Virus record (IMG/VR): IMGVR_UViG_3300013114_000324
Location: 1-28,248 of that record
Origin: a virus
DNA length: 28,248 nucleotides
Reading direction: 5' to 3' (one strand)
Shown here: piece by piece, positions 14,968 to 21,039 of the stretch
How the letters are laid out: each line of letters opens with the position of its first letter
How positions within the stretch are numbered: the stretch's first letter is position 1
Translations under genes and position numbers: made by a program
The notes under the pieces: generated by a model
Told to the model about the DNA's origin: nothing
What the model saw: only the letters and a program-made list of their open reading frames with translations
Databases searched by the model: none

Positions 14968-15287
14968 TGGCACGGGATTGGAATAATAAAAATACAAGTT
15001 GGGATAAAAATAGAGGTGGAAAGAAACCTTATAGAAAACCAATAGATTATAAAGTTAGTCCAGTAAAAATATCTGGACTTAAAGTTTGGGTGCAAAATGG
15101 TGATGTGGATAAAGCCTTACGCAAATTTAAAAAGAAAGTAGCCAATTCCGGTAAATTACAAGATTTAAAAGCTCGTGAACAATATGAAAAACCTAGTATT
15201 GCAAGAAAACGTGCTAAAGACATTGCCCGTAAGCGACATTTAAAAGAAGTTGCTGAAAATTCCATCCATCGTAAACGAAAATATTAA
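14967..15287 (+). CDS. rpsU: Ribosomal protein bS21 with N-terminal extension
   Basis: Residues from about 37 carry the bS21 signature: KVWVQNGDVDKALRKFKKKV, then LQDLKAREQYEKPS and a basic RKRAKDIARKRHLKE helix. bS21 sits on the 30S platform near the anti-Shine-Dalgarno end of 16S rRNA and helps mRNA selection. Cellular versions are 55-75 residues; this one has 106 residues with a basic, Asn/Lys-rich extension of about 35 residues in front. Virus-encoded bS21 is known from marine phages, including pelagiphages, and is thought to exchange into host ribosomes. The gene overlaps its upstream neighbour by one base and has GGAGGAAT before the ATG. A second ribosomal protein gene, bL33, is 4.5 kb downstream. 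Confidence 0.92.
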   Translation: MARDWNNKNTSWDKNRGGKKPYRKPIDYKVSPVKISGLKVWVQNGDVDKALRKFKKKVANSGKLQDLKAREQYEKPSIARKRAKDIARKRHLKEVAENSIHRKRKY

Positions 15288-15302
15288 CCCTGCCGTGTGA
15301 AG

Positions 15303-15326
15303 AAAAAGGGGGGCACAATGCCCCCC
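15303..15326 (-). terminator. Intrinsic terminator of the hsp20 gene
   Basis: GGGGGGC (15308-15314) pairs perfectly with GCCCCCC (15320-15326) around ACAAT. On the minus strand it is followed by TTTTT (15307-15303). The stem could also stop the convergent bS21 transcript, though the plus-strand U-tract is poor. Confidence 0.85.
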
Positions 15327-15349
15327 TCTCCTCTTTGGGTTAGCGAAAC

Positions 15350-15781
15350 TTAGAACTTAATTTCGATCTCCTTTGGCTTCAGTGCTTCAGGTACTTCCTG
15401 TTTAAGACTAACCTTTAACATTCCGTCCTTGCATACTGCCGATACAACTTCGACATATTCTGCCAAGTTCCAAGAGCGTCTGAAGTCGCGTGTTGCGATG
15501 CCCTTGTGTAGCCAATTCTGTTCGTCTGAGTCCTCTTTGTGACCAGCGACAGTCAATTGTCCATTATCAACAGTTACTGAAAGATCACCCTGAGAAAACC
15601 CAGCAACGGCAATGGTAATTACATACTCAGAGTCGCTGATGCGTTCAATATTGTAGGGTGGGTAGGACGGTGCTTGATGTGTAAAAAGCCTGTCCATATC
15701 GCCAAATAAGCGATCGAATCCGACCATGTGTCGGTTAAGTGTGGGGATAAGATTTCCCGCAGTGATTCTATACTCAGTCAT
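15350..15781 (-). CDS. Small heat-shock protein Hsp20 (IbpA-like chaperone)
   Basis: The 143-residue product is an alpha-crystallin-type holdase. It begins MTEYRITAGNLIPTLNRH and has the FDRLFGDMDRLF N-terminal helix. The alpha-crystallin domain includes YPPYNIERISDSEYVITIAVAGF, LTVAGHKED, RDFRRSWNLAEYVEVVSA and KDGMLKVSLKQEVPE, and the protein ends PKEIEIKF (the IxI-like C-terminal motif is IEI). It binds unfolding proteins in the cytoplasm without ATP. Hsp20 is a common auxiliary gene in marine T4-like phages. It is unusual here in having its own perfect sigma70-type promoter, a strong AAGGAGG ribosome binding site and a dedicated terminator, so it can be expressed independently of the surrounding late genes. 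Confidence 0.93.
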   Translation of the reverse strand: MTEYRITAGNLIPTLNRHMVGFDRLFGDMDRLFTHQAPSYPPYNIERISDSEYVITIAVAGFSQGDLSVTVDNGQLTVAGHKEDSDEQNWLHKGIATRDFRRSWNLAEYVEVVSAVCKDGMLKVSLKQEVPEALKPKEIEIKF

Positions 15782-15846
15782 TTTAAGTTCCTCCTTATGT
15801 TAAGCGAGTAAGTTTATGAGCCTCCAAATTGAGCACTCATATACAT

Positions 15847-15875
15847 ATTATAGCACCATTACTATGATATGTCAA
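15847..15875 (-). promoter_or_regulatory. Perfect sigma70 consensus promoter of hsp20
   Basis: On the minus strand, TTGACA (15875-15870) and TATAAT (15852-15847) are separated by 17 nt. The start codon is about 65 nt downstream, preceded by AAGGAGG. Confidence 0.85.
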
Positions 15876-15880
15876 TATAT

Positions 15881-16960
15881 TTATCGTTTTCTTAACCGAT
15901 CAATTAACTCTTTTTCACGTATGAACTCTTTGGTTTGTGTAAATTCTTCAAAATCTTTATCGGTAAAATTCATAGATCTGTGATCGTTGCATAAGAATAT
16001 CATATCATAATAGTTCCAATTTTTGTATTCCGGAATGAGATAATTTTTTACAGGTTCAGTCCATCTTTCTTTGATGTAGTCTATTGTTTCATTAATTGAA
16101 TCGTAATTATATGCTGATTTTGTTAAATTGAATCCTATCATAAAAAACCAATTGTCACTTACTTTAGTTGCACATACTTGATCAACCCAATTATCTATAT
16201 TATCTCTTACTTTATTCCATTTTGCCGGCCAACGAATTTCTTCAAAAACATCATCTATGCCATCTATGCTGTATGTCATGGTAACTGATCTAAATTCTTT
16301 AAAGATTTTGTATTTTTCACTATTAGTATCTACTTTTACTGTACCATTAGTATTATATTCTACTCGTACTGAACTTCGTTGTTCTTTTGGTATTTTTTCT
16401 AAAGTTTTAAGATGAGTAGCTGTGAGTAATGGTTCTCCACCATTAAAATGTATCCATTCTAAATTTTTATAATCAATGTTTGGAGGATCTTCAGTAATAG
16501 GTTTCCATTCTTTTATATCAATGCTGTTTCTGTGATTTCTATCATGGCCAGCCGGTCTTTGTAGTAACGTATTCCATGTTGAACTATAATAAGATGTACA
16601 TGTATTACATGCTAAATTACATAAATTACCTACCCAAAAATCAAATCTATATGGAGCATCAGAATCGATGTAATCTTCATAATTATTATGTAGTTTTAAC
16701 CAATTTCTGTTAACGTCTAGTCTTCTACTCGAGCGTCCGTCACTATGTTTTTCGTTTTCGACGCAACCTTCACATTCTTCTGGTATTTCTCCCCGGTCAA
16801 ATTTTGCTCTAATATCTTTAAGGTAAGGATCATTCCATACATCGTCAGGAGTAGTTACTTTACCTCCTTCATGTAAACAACAACAAAATACCTTGCCAGG
16901 TTCTGTTATTGACATACTAACATATGGTTCTATGCAGAAGAATTTATGATTTGGATTCAT
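15881..16960 (-). CDS. Radical SAM protein (second in window)
   Basis: The 359-residue product has the CX3CX2C motif at C114, C118 and C121 (NLCNLACNTC). It has HFNGGEPLL for the GGEP SAM-binding motif, then EYNTNGT and TYSIDGIDD strands typical of the radical SAM barrel. Upstream of the barrel is a Cys-rich section (FCCCLHEG and CEGC near residues 26-66) that could hold an auxiliary Fe-S cluster, so the auxiliary-cluster part lies N-terminal rather than C-terminal. There is no obvious precursor peptide gene next to it. Similar proteins are frequent in marine T4-like phages with unknown substrates. The ATG lies 5 nt after a minus-strand TATAAATA and lacks a ribosome binding site. Confidence 0.85.
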   Translation of the reverse strand: MNPNHKFFCIEPYVSMSITEPGKVFCCCLHEGGKVTTPDDVWNDPYLKDIRAKFDRGEIPEECEGCVENEKHSDGRSSRRLDVNRNWLKLHNNYEDYIDSDAPYRFDFWVGNLCNLACNTCTSYYSSTWNTLLQRPAGHDRNHRNSIDIKEWKPITEDPPNIDYKNLEWIHFNGGEPLLTATHLKTLEKIPKEQRSSVRVEYNTNGTVKVDTNSEKYKIFKEFRSVTMTYSIDGIDDVFEEIRWPAKWNKVRDNIDNWVDQVCATKVSDNWFFMIGFNLTKSAYNYDSINETIDYIKERWTEPVKNYLIPEYKNWNYYDMIFLCNDHRSMNFTDKDFEEFTQTKEFIREKELIDRLRKR

Positions 16961-16965
16961 TCCAA

Positions 16966-16973
16966 TATTTATA
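16966..16973 (-). promoter_or_regulatory. T4-type late promoter, TATAAATA, for the radical SAM gene
   Basis: A minus-strand TATAAATA ends 5 nt before the ATG at 16960. It diverges from a plus-strand late promoter only a few bases away. Confidence 0.7.
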
Positions 16974-16979
16974 GATTGC

Positions 16980-16987
16980 GCTAAATA
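16980..16987 (+). promoter_or_regulatory. Late-promoter-like octamer, GCTAAATA
   Basis: GCTAAATA predicts +1 near 16993 and a leader of about 19 nt with TTAGGAG before the ATG at 17012. It forms a divergent pair with the radical SAM promoter. Confidence 0.55.
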
Positions 16988-17011
16988 CTGAAGACGGATT
17001 AGGAGCGACGA

Positions 17012-17482
17012 ATGCGATCAAATTGCTTTCTCAAGTGGTGGCTAATAACATGTGCTGTACTTGCCTCAACGGCAGTAGTACATTATTTCGATATGTGGGT
17101 CACCCTCTGGCATTTAGACCAAACCAAGATAAGCTTTGGTATATTAATACTGTTTTATGGTTTAACTGCCCATTTAGGACATCAATCATACAAACTCTAT
17201 AAAAGCCGACCTTTAAATTTCCGCACAATAGAAGTATCATGGTTCTTTGCTGAATCAATGATAACTTTGGGGTTAATTGGTACAGTAACAGGTTTTATCA
17301 TAATGCTAGGTGGCGCTTTTGCTGACTTAGATTTAACTAATATAGGACAAGCCAAGGAAGTTATACGAGATATGGCCGCGGGAATGAGTACCGCGTTAAC
17401 AACTACATTGGTAGGCCTTGTGTGCTCAATTATTACCAAATTACAATTGATGAACTTAGAATATGACCACAGGAAAGCGTAA
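17012..17482 (+). CDS. MotA/TolQ/ExbB-like proton channel subunit
   Basis: This 156-residue membrane protein has an N-terminal hydrophobic pair (residues about 8-25 and 38-55). It then carries the family hallmark FFAESMITLGLIGTVTGFII and a GMSTALTTTLVGLVCSII helix, which line the ion pathway in ExbB, TolQ and MotA. These proteins form pentamers around two ExbD/MotB-type subunits and convert proton motive force to work across the periplasm. The next gene, overlapping by 20 nt, encodes an ExbD-like single-span protein, so the pair is complete. The large cytoplasmic loop of MotA is absent, making it ExbB/TolQ-like in scale. The ribosome binding site is TTAGGAG. Confidence 0.8.
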   Translation: MRSNCFLKWWLITCAVLASTAVVHYFDMWVTLWHLDQTKISFGILILFYGLTAHLGHQSYKLYKSRPLNFRTIEVSWFFAESMITLGLIGTVTGFIIMLGGAFADLDLTNIGQAKEVIRDMAAGMSTALTTTLVGLVCSIITKLQLMNLEYDHRKA

Positions 17483-18287
17483 CAGATATCTATCAGGATT
17501 AGGATTTACTGATTTATTGTTTAATACTTTAATCGGTTTTGTGTTCCTTTTTGTTATAGCATTCTTGCTTATAGCACCTCCTGTCCCCACAGATAAAAAA
17601 ATAGATCCAAAGGCAGAGATATTGCTCATATTAACTTGGCCTGAAGGATCGTCTAAAGATATTGACATGTGGGTTAGAGATCCATTAGGACAAATTGTTA
17701 GTTTTAGAGGCAGGGATAGAGGACTGATGCATTTGGATCGAGATGATCTAGGTACTAGTAATGACACTGTTCAATTAGCAGATGGTCGTTATGTAACAAG
17801 TGATATGAATCAAGAGATTGTTACAATACGTGGTTTCCTTCCAGGCGAATGGACTGTTAATATTCATTATTATGCGTATAGGCAAGGCTCTACTGCAGAT
17901 GTACCACAAGAAGAAATAACTGCACCTGTCACAGTGGAATTAATTAGAATTAATCCATATAAATCTAAAGGTTTAATTAAATTTGATTTGGTTAAACCAG
18001 GGCAAGAAAAAACAGCGTTTAATTTTACTGTAGTAGAAGAAACATATACTAAACGAAAAGGTGGAGAACTAACTGAAGAAAAGATTTATCATATAACAGA
18101 TGTTAATACATATATGACACCATTTGTATATGACCAAAGGTGGCAATCAACATATCATGAAGGCCCTGACGGAAATTTAATTGAACGTACACATGGAGAC
18201 CAAACACCTGAGTCACCAGTGCCCCCTGATCCTGCTGGCAATTTTGCTGGTATTAAAGAAGAATTTTTACACTTATGGGGATATTGA
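17463..18287 (+). CDS. ExbD/MotB-like membrane stator with DUF2135/YfaP-like periplasmic domain
   Basis: This 274-residue protein has one N-terminal membrane helix introduced by GFTDLLFNTLIGFVFLFVIA. Asp17 sits where ExbD and MotB carry the proton-accepting Asp. The periplasmic part (about 50-165) reads LLILTWPEGSSKDIDMWVRDP, then GEWTVNIHYYAY and PVTVELIRI. That matches the beta-sandwich of DUF2135/YfaP-type domains, which often follow LTW-x-DIDLWV. The C-terminus is Pro-rich. It lacks the peptidoglycan-binding OmpA-like domain of MotB and ZorB. The architecture suggests a proton-driven machine reaching into the periplasm. Translation is coupled to the channel gene upstream and to the membrane gene downstream (TGATG). 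Confidence 0.72.
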   Translation: MTTGKRNRYLSGLGFTDLLFNTLIGFVFLFVIAFLLIAPPVPTDKKIDPKAEILLILTWPEGSSKDIDMWVRDPLGQIVSFRGRDRGLMHLDRDDLGTSNDTVQLADGRYVTSDMNQEIVTIRGFLPGEWTVNIHYYAYRQGSTADVPQEEITAPVTVELIRINPYKSKGLIKFDLVKPGQEKTAFNFTVVEETYTKRKGGELTEEKIYHITDVNTYMTPFVYDQRWQSTYHEGPDGNLIERTHGDQTPESPVPPDPAGNFAGIKEEFLHLWGY

Positions 18288-18925
18288 TGATTGATGAACA
18301 ACAAGAAACTCAAAACATTACAGACGCAAGTCATCATCAAAACAATGCAGAGGCAAATATTATGGCAACAGCACAAGAAAAAGCAATAGATTTTTCCACA
18401 ATAGCAGGTGATGAGAAACTTGAATGGAATGCTTGGTATGATATACTATATGCGTTTAATATTGAGTTTATTACTGCGGTGTTGTTAATTATTCTTGTTA
18501 GTTATATATTAATACGTACTCCTGCGAAACTTTACATCAAATTCTTAACAATTCCCTTGCTTTTTTTCTTATTATATAGTACAATGGATAAGTTAAATGA
18601 CGTTCTAGGGTATGCTTATCCTACGATTCCTGTTGGAAAAGTAATTGTAATGGACGGCCAAAGACAAGGTAAAGTTATTGAATTATGGGTTAAACATTTA
18701 GGTAAAACAGATACTCGATTATATAAATTACCGTATACTAAAAAATTGCAGAAAAAGTTAAAGCAAGCAAAAGAAGCACGAGAACAAGGTAATCCAATGG
18801 TCTTAGAATGGAAGAGAGCCGCTAAACATAAAGGACGAGCAGGGCAACGTAATCCAGGAAAATTTATAGTATATAATTTACGTGACTTAATGGAAGGGCC
18901 AAAAAAGAATTATGAGCAACAATGA
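18287..18925 (+). CDS. Two-helix membrane protein of the ExbB/ExbD-like operon
   Basis: I chose the ATG at 18287, which overlaps the previous stop by one base (an ATG at 18275 is also possible). The 212-residue product has an acidic, Gln/Asn/His-rich N-terminus and two close hydrophobic segments (about 62-82 and 90-105). A basic cytoplasmic or periplasmic tail follows, with a VGKVIVMDGQRQGKVIELWV beta-like part and a Lys-rich helix. It may be the third component of the membrane complex encoded by the two preceding genes. The end overlaps the clpS start. I do not recognise a family. Confidence 0.65.
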   Translation: MIDEQQETQNITDASHHQNNAEANIMATAQEKAIDFSTIAGDEKLEWNAWYDILYAFNIEFITAVLLIILVSYILIRTPAKLYIKFLTIPLLFFLLYSTMDKLNDVLGYAYPTIPVGKVIVMDGQRQGKVIELWVKHLGKTDTRLYKLPYTKKLQKKLKQAKEAREQGNPMVLEWKRAAKHKGRAGQRNPGKFIVYNLRDLMEGPKKNYEQQ

Positions 18926-19224
18926 TGTCAGATACTGCAACTAAAATAGAAGAAAATTTAAAGTTAAAAGAACCACCTTTGTATAAGGTAGTTTTTATTA
19001 ATGATGATGTTACACCAATGGATTTTGTTGTAAATTGTTTAATGTCTATTTTTATGCATGCCATTGATGCCGCACAAGATTTGACACATAAAATACATCA
19101 AGAAGGGTTTGCTATAGTAGCAGTATTGCCGTATGAAATAGCAGAACAAAAAGGTATTGAAACCACTGTACTATCTCGTAACAATAATTACCCGTTACAA
19201 GTAAAAATAGAAGCAGATAATTAA
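18922..19224 (+). CDS. clpS: ClpS, adaptor of the ClpAP protease
   Basis: This 100-residue protein is a full-length ClpS. PPLYKVVFINDDVTPMDFV carries the N27-D28-D29 residues that hold the alpha-amino group of N-degron substrates, KIHQEG has the pocket His (H59), and the fold ends YPLQVKIE. The first 18 residues match the flexible extension that enters the ClpA pore. In bacteria ClpS delivers proteins with N-terminal Leu, Phe, Tyr or Trp to ClpAP and blocks ClpAP degradation of ssrA-tagged proteins. A phage copy could steer the host protease during infection. It overlaps the preceding membrane gene (ATGATG; Met1 or Met2 can be the start), and the phage tmRNA lies 0.7 kb downstream. Confidence 0.93.
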   Translation: MMSDTATKIEENLKLKEPPLYKVVFINDDVTPMDFVVNCLMSIFMHAIDAAQDLTHKIHQEGFAIVAVLPYEIAEQKGIETTVLSRNNNYPLQVKIEADN

Positions 19225-19229
19225 TATTT

Positions 19230-19237
19230 TATAAATA
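19230..19237 (+). promoter_or_regulatory. T4-type late promoter, TATAAATA
   Basis: A perfect TATAAATA predicts +1 near 19243 and a 17-nt leader with TAGGAGA before the ATG at 19260. It may drive the run through bL33 and the tmRNA. Confidence 0.75.
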
Positions 19238-19259
19238 TAAACCATAGGAGAATAACAAT

Positions 19260-19421
19260 ATGGACTATTTAAAAGCACGATGGGCAGAAAGATCATCATG
19301 GGATGGCGGCGTATTAGTCGCTGTTGGTGTAGTATGCCTCTTATTTTCACCACTGGTTAAGTGGGCGGCCTGGGGCGCAATAATTTATGGTGCATGGACA
19401 CTATTTAAAGGCGAAGAATGA
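19260..19421 (+). CDS. Small membrane protein (53 aa), unknown function
   Basis: The ORF has a good TAGGAGA ribosome binding site and a late promoter. A charged N-terminus (MDYLKARWAERSSWDGG) is followed by two hydrophobic stretches (VLVAVGVVCLLF and a Trp-rich AAWGAIIYGAWTLF), ending KGEE. It resembles a membrane hairpin and could be a small inner-membrane protein. Its TGA overlaps the next ATG (ATGA). Confidence 0.7.
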   Translation: MDYLKARWAERSSWDGGVLVAVGVVCLLFSPLVKWAAWGAIIYGAWTLFKGEE

Positions 19422-19762
19422 TTGATTCAACACATATAAGATTAGAATGTCTTAAATTAGCAGGTGGTGATTTGACTTTAGCATCAGAGTATGTTAAGTT
19501 TGTCACAGATGAGGCCGAGAAAAAATATGGTCCTTCTAGCTATATGGAAATTTATAATGACTATAAAGACATTTTCGATAAAGCAATGGGACAAAAATCA
19601 CAAAGTTTTGATGATGTACAAACAGCATCAAGATTTTATACTACAGGAAGTTCTGTAGATGTGCCACCGCAAAATATATCTTATGGTGATAAAGAAGAAG
19701 TAAAAGAACATGTTATAGAAAATGATAATTTCGCTAAACCACAATTTAAGGATGCATGGTAA
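19418..19762 (+). CDS. Hypothetical protein
   Basis: A 114-residue acidic protein whose ATG overlaps the previous stop and whose last base is shared with the bL33 start. The first 60 residues look like a helical bundle ([31 protein letters not shown]), and the rest is polar and probably disordered. No family is recognised. The ordering within the bL33 transcript suggests late expression. Confidence 0.6.
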   Translation: MIDSTHIRLECLKLAGGDLTLASEYVKFVTDEAEKKYGPSSYMEIYNDYKDIFDKAMGQKSQSFDDVQTASRFYTTGSSVDVPPQNISYGDKEEVKEHVIENDNFAKPQFKDAW

Positions 19763-19935
19763 TGGCAAGTAAAAATATTACAATTATTAAATTAGTATCA
19801 ACTGCTGGTACCGGGCATTATTATACCACAACCGTTAATAAAAGAAAGATGGGTGGCAATAAACTTAAATTAAAAAAGTATGACCCAGTTGTACGCAAAC
19901 ATGTTTTATATGAAGAAAAGAAAATAAGTAAGTAA
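19762..19935 (+). CDS. rpmG: Ribosomal protein bL33
   Basis: The 57-residue protein is full-length bL33. It begins [18 protein letters not shown] and ends [21 protein letters not shown], which follow the bacterial pattern nearly residue by residue. The zinc-binding Cys of C+ forms are absent, so it is the Cys-free form used by Gram-negative bacteria. bL33 sits near the E site of the 50S subunit and is dispensable in E. coli, so exchange on assembled ribosomes is conceivable. Virus-encoded bL33 has been reported in surveys of viral ribosomal proteins but is rare compared with bS21. The start ATG overlaps the preceding TAA, and the tmRNA acceptor piece begins within a few bases after the stop. 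Confidence 0.93.
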   Translation: MASKNITIIKLVSTAGTGHYYTTTVNKRKMGGNKLKLKKYDPVVRKHVLYEEKKISK

Positions 19936-19938
19936 CTT

Positions 19939-20002
19939 TATTGTCGTATGATGTAGACAATATGCATTCTGGACGTGGGTTCGATCCCCACCACCTCCAC
20001 CA
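19939..20002 (+). ncRNA. ssrA: tmRNA acceptor piece (3' tRNA-like half) of a circularly permuted ssrA
   Basis: This segment is the 3' end of a tmRNA but lies upstream of the 5' end. A T arm GTGGG-TTCGATC-CCCAC (19975-19991) is followed by acceptor strand CACCTCC (19992-19998), A, and CCA (20000-20002). ATTCTGGAC before the T arm matches the conserved TTCGGAC of E. coli tmRNA. CACCTCC pairs over 7 bp with GGGGGTG at 20195-20201, including the conserved third G-U pair of tmRNA acceptor stems. GTCGTAT near 19943 can pair with ATACGGAC of the coding piece with one bulge (P2). The 5' boundary is approximate. Confidence 0.85.
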
Positions 20003-20015
20003 AAAGGAGATTAAA

Positions 20016-20120
20016 ATGAACTATAATACATTGATAGGAGGAAGCGACGATGCGATTCCTCCGGAACAAGATAAAAACATTACCAAGGCCTTTCAGGAAA
20101 GCTATAGAATATATGTTTAA
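20016..20120 (+). CDS. Small ORF (34 aa) in the tmRNA intervening segment
   Basis: The ORF starts 14 nt after the acceptor CCA, with AAGGAG (20004-20009) placed right for initiation. It encodes a polar peptide, MNYNTLIGGSDDAIPPE and onward, with no membrane segment. It overlaps the next small ORF by 8 nt in another frame. The good ribosome binding site and overlap argue for translation, but the peptide matches nothing I recognise. Confidence 0.55.
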   Translation: MNYNTLIGGSDDAIPPEQDKNITKAFQESYRIYV

Positions 20121-20193
20121 AATATATGTCGCATGGAGTATCTGTGCCGACATAATTATTATTGGTGGTATAGTATACTTAATCTTTTTTTGA
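20113..20193 (+). CDS. Small single-span membrane peptide (26 aa) in the tmRNA intervening segment
   Basis: The 26-residue ORF starts MFKIYVAW and is followed by a hydrophobic stretch (ADIIIIGGIVYLIFF), a plausible single membrane helix. Its stop TGA ends at 20193, one nucleotide before the coding piece of the tmRNA starts at 20195. Translation probably depends on the preceding ORF, because no strong ribosome binding site is visible. Confidence 0.5.
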   Translation: MFKIYVAWSICADIIIIGGIVYLIFF

Positions 20194-20194
20194 C

Positions 20195-20376
20195 GGGGGT
20201 GACATGGCTTCGACAGGGTGAGGACGATATACGGACGACACATGGGAGCAGTTCCATGTTAAAAAACAGCAAACTAAAATAATTGCAAACGACGATTATT
20301 ACGAATACGCATTAGCCGCTTAATCACGGCAGTATTCCGGGGTATAGAGCATACCTTGTTACCCAATCTGCTTTTT
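20195..20376 (+). ncRNA. ssrA: tmRNA coding piece with tag ANDDYYEYALAA
   Basis: GGGGGTG ACATGGCTTCGACAGGG matches the 5' tRNA-like half of tmRNA (E. coli: GGGGCTG then GGATTCGACGGG). A 7-bp hairpin CATGGGA/TTCCATG (20241-20258) sits at the PK1 region. The resume codon GCA is at 20285-20287. The tag reads A-N-D-D-Y-Y-E-Y-A-L-A-A and ends in TAA at 20321-20323. The AL-A-A terminus is the ClpXP/ClpAP degron, and the TAATT before GCA resembles the conserved pre-tag sequence. The piece should act with SmpB to rescue stalled ribosomes. The 3' end is approximate and followed by a terminator. Confidence 0.88.
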
Positions 20377-20377
20377 T

Positions 20378-20407
20378 GGAAGGGCCCGTTTAGGGCCTTT
20401 CCTTATT
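20378..20407 (+). terminator. Intrinsic terminator after the tmRNA
   Basis: GGAAGGGCCC (20378-20387) pairs with GGGCCTTTCC (20393-20402) around GTTTA, a 10-bp stem with one G-U pair. The following TTATTCT is a weak U-tract. It overlaps the stop of the convergent oxygenase gene. Confidence 0.7.
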
Positions 20408-20984
20408 CTATAACTGTAGCAACTAAATGGACGCGATCTTCCTCGCCTCCGTTAAACGCATTATGATATTTTGTATTATCAGTAATCCATACTTTGCCAT
20501 CTGCGGGCATATGTTTTACTTCATCATCAATAATCATTAGTGCGCCTGGGTTGGTTACGATAGGTATGTGTAATCTGCGTTCAGGATCCCTGTGCCAACT
20601 CAATGTTGTGCGTGGCATTTTCCAAAGCAATCTTACTCTGCCTAATTTATAATTGGGAATAAGTGTATCGTATACTTCTTTGAAGTAAGTATCTTCAAAT
20701 AGTTTAACAAACTCAGTATATTGGGATTCGTCTATTGGATTTTCTCGTTGGACCTCTTCACCACTGCTTGTTGGGCGTGTCCAAAATAATCCTCTTACAT
20801 TACCACCTGTGATAGAGTTTGGATCACCGGGAATTTGTGTTAGACAAATAGCATTGATGTCTCTTTTGCCTAAAGGAGATTGTCTTGCGACTCGCGAATC
20901 AACTTCGCGCAATGCATCCTGTAATTTGCTCACGTCAAAGCAAATATCAGGGTCAATGAAAAAGTTATTCAATTTAGGTAGCAA
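20403..20984 (-). CDS. Aspartyl/asparaginyl beta-hydroxylase-like 2-oxoglutarate oxygenase
   Basis: The 193-residue product belongs to the AspH-like Fe(II)/2-oxoglutarate cupins. WHRDPERRLHIPI supplies H131 and D133, ITDNTKYHNAFNGG supplies H174 of the iron site, and EDRVHLVATV supplies R184 for 2-oxoglutarate. Such enzymes hydroxylate protein side chains or small molecules; the target is unknown. The most upstream plausible start is TTG at 20984, with no nearby in-frame ATG. It is 12 nt after a minus-strand TATAAATA, which would make a leader of only about 7 nt. A second oxygenase gene of a different subtype lies directly upstream on the other strand. Confidence 0.82.
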   Translation of the reverse strand: MLPKLNNFFIDPDICFDVSKLQDALREVDSRVARQSPLGKRDINAICLTQIPGDPNSITGGNVRGLFWTRPTSSGEEVQRENPIDESQYTEFVKLFEDTYFKEVYDTLIPNYKLGRVRLLWKMPRTTLSWHRDPERRLHIPIVTNPGALMIIDDEVKHMPADGKVWITDNTKYHNAFNGGEEDRVHLVATVIE

Positions 20985-20996
20985 CCTGTAAAGTTC

Positions 20997-21004
20997 TATT
21001 TATA
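20997..21004 (-). promoter_or_regulatory. T4-type late promoter, TATAAATA, for the AspH-like gene
   Basis: A minus-strand TATAAATA ends 12 nt before the TTG start at 20984. It abuts the repeated 28-nt element at 21003-21030. Confidence 0.6.
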
Positions 21005-21030
21005 ATAGTGGATAACTTATAGCAGTATTA
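21003..21030 (+). repeat. Copy 1 of a 28-nt intergenic repeat (TAATAGTGGATAA-type)
   Basis: TAATAGTGGATAACTTATAG followed by CAGTATTA matches, with 3 mismatches, a second copy at 21643-21670. The two copies flank the oxygenase gene, and each is soon followed by a TAAATA promoter octamer. Confidence 0.75.
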
Positions 21031-21031
21031 C

Positions 21032-21039
21032 GTTAAATA
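21032..21039 (+). promoter_or_regulatory. Late-promoter-like octamer, GTTAAATA
   Basis: GTTAAATA ends 5 nt before an ATG at 21045 that begins a 4-codon ORF. It is the likely promoter for the oxygenase gene at 21112, leaving a leader of about 67 nt. Confidence 0.55.

Noticed and set aside
17012-18925. Zorya-type anti-phage defence (ZorA/ZorB)
   Set aside because: There is no peptidoglycan-binding OmpA-like domain in the second protein and no ZorC, ZorD or ZorE nearby; only the channel-stator principle is shared.
19971-20002. 3' half of an ordinary tRNA (tRNA fragment or attachment site)
   Set aside because: The acceptor strand pairs with the tmRNA 5' end at 20195 with the conserved G-U pair, so it is the displaced tmRNA end and not a tRNA remnant.
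19938-20243. Minus-strand ORF of 101 codons across the tmRNA
   Set aside because: It covers both tmRNA pieces and the two plus-strand small ORFs, has no ribosome binding site, and its sequence has no recognisable features.
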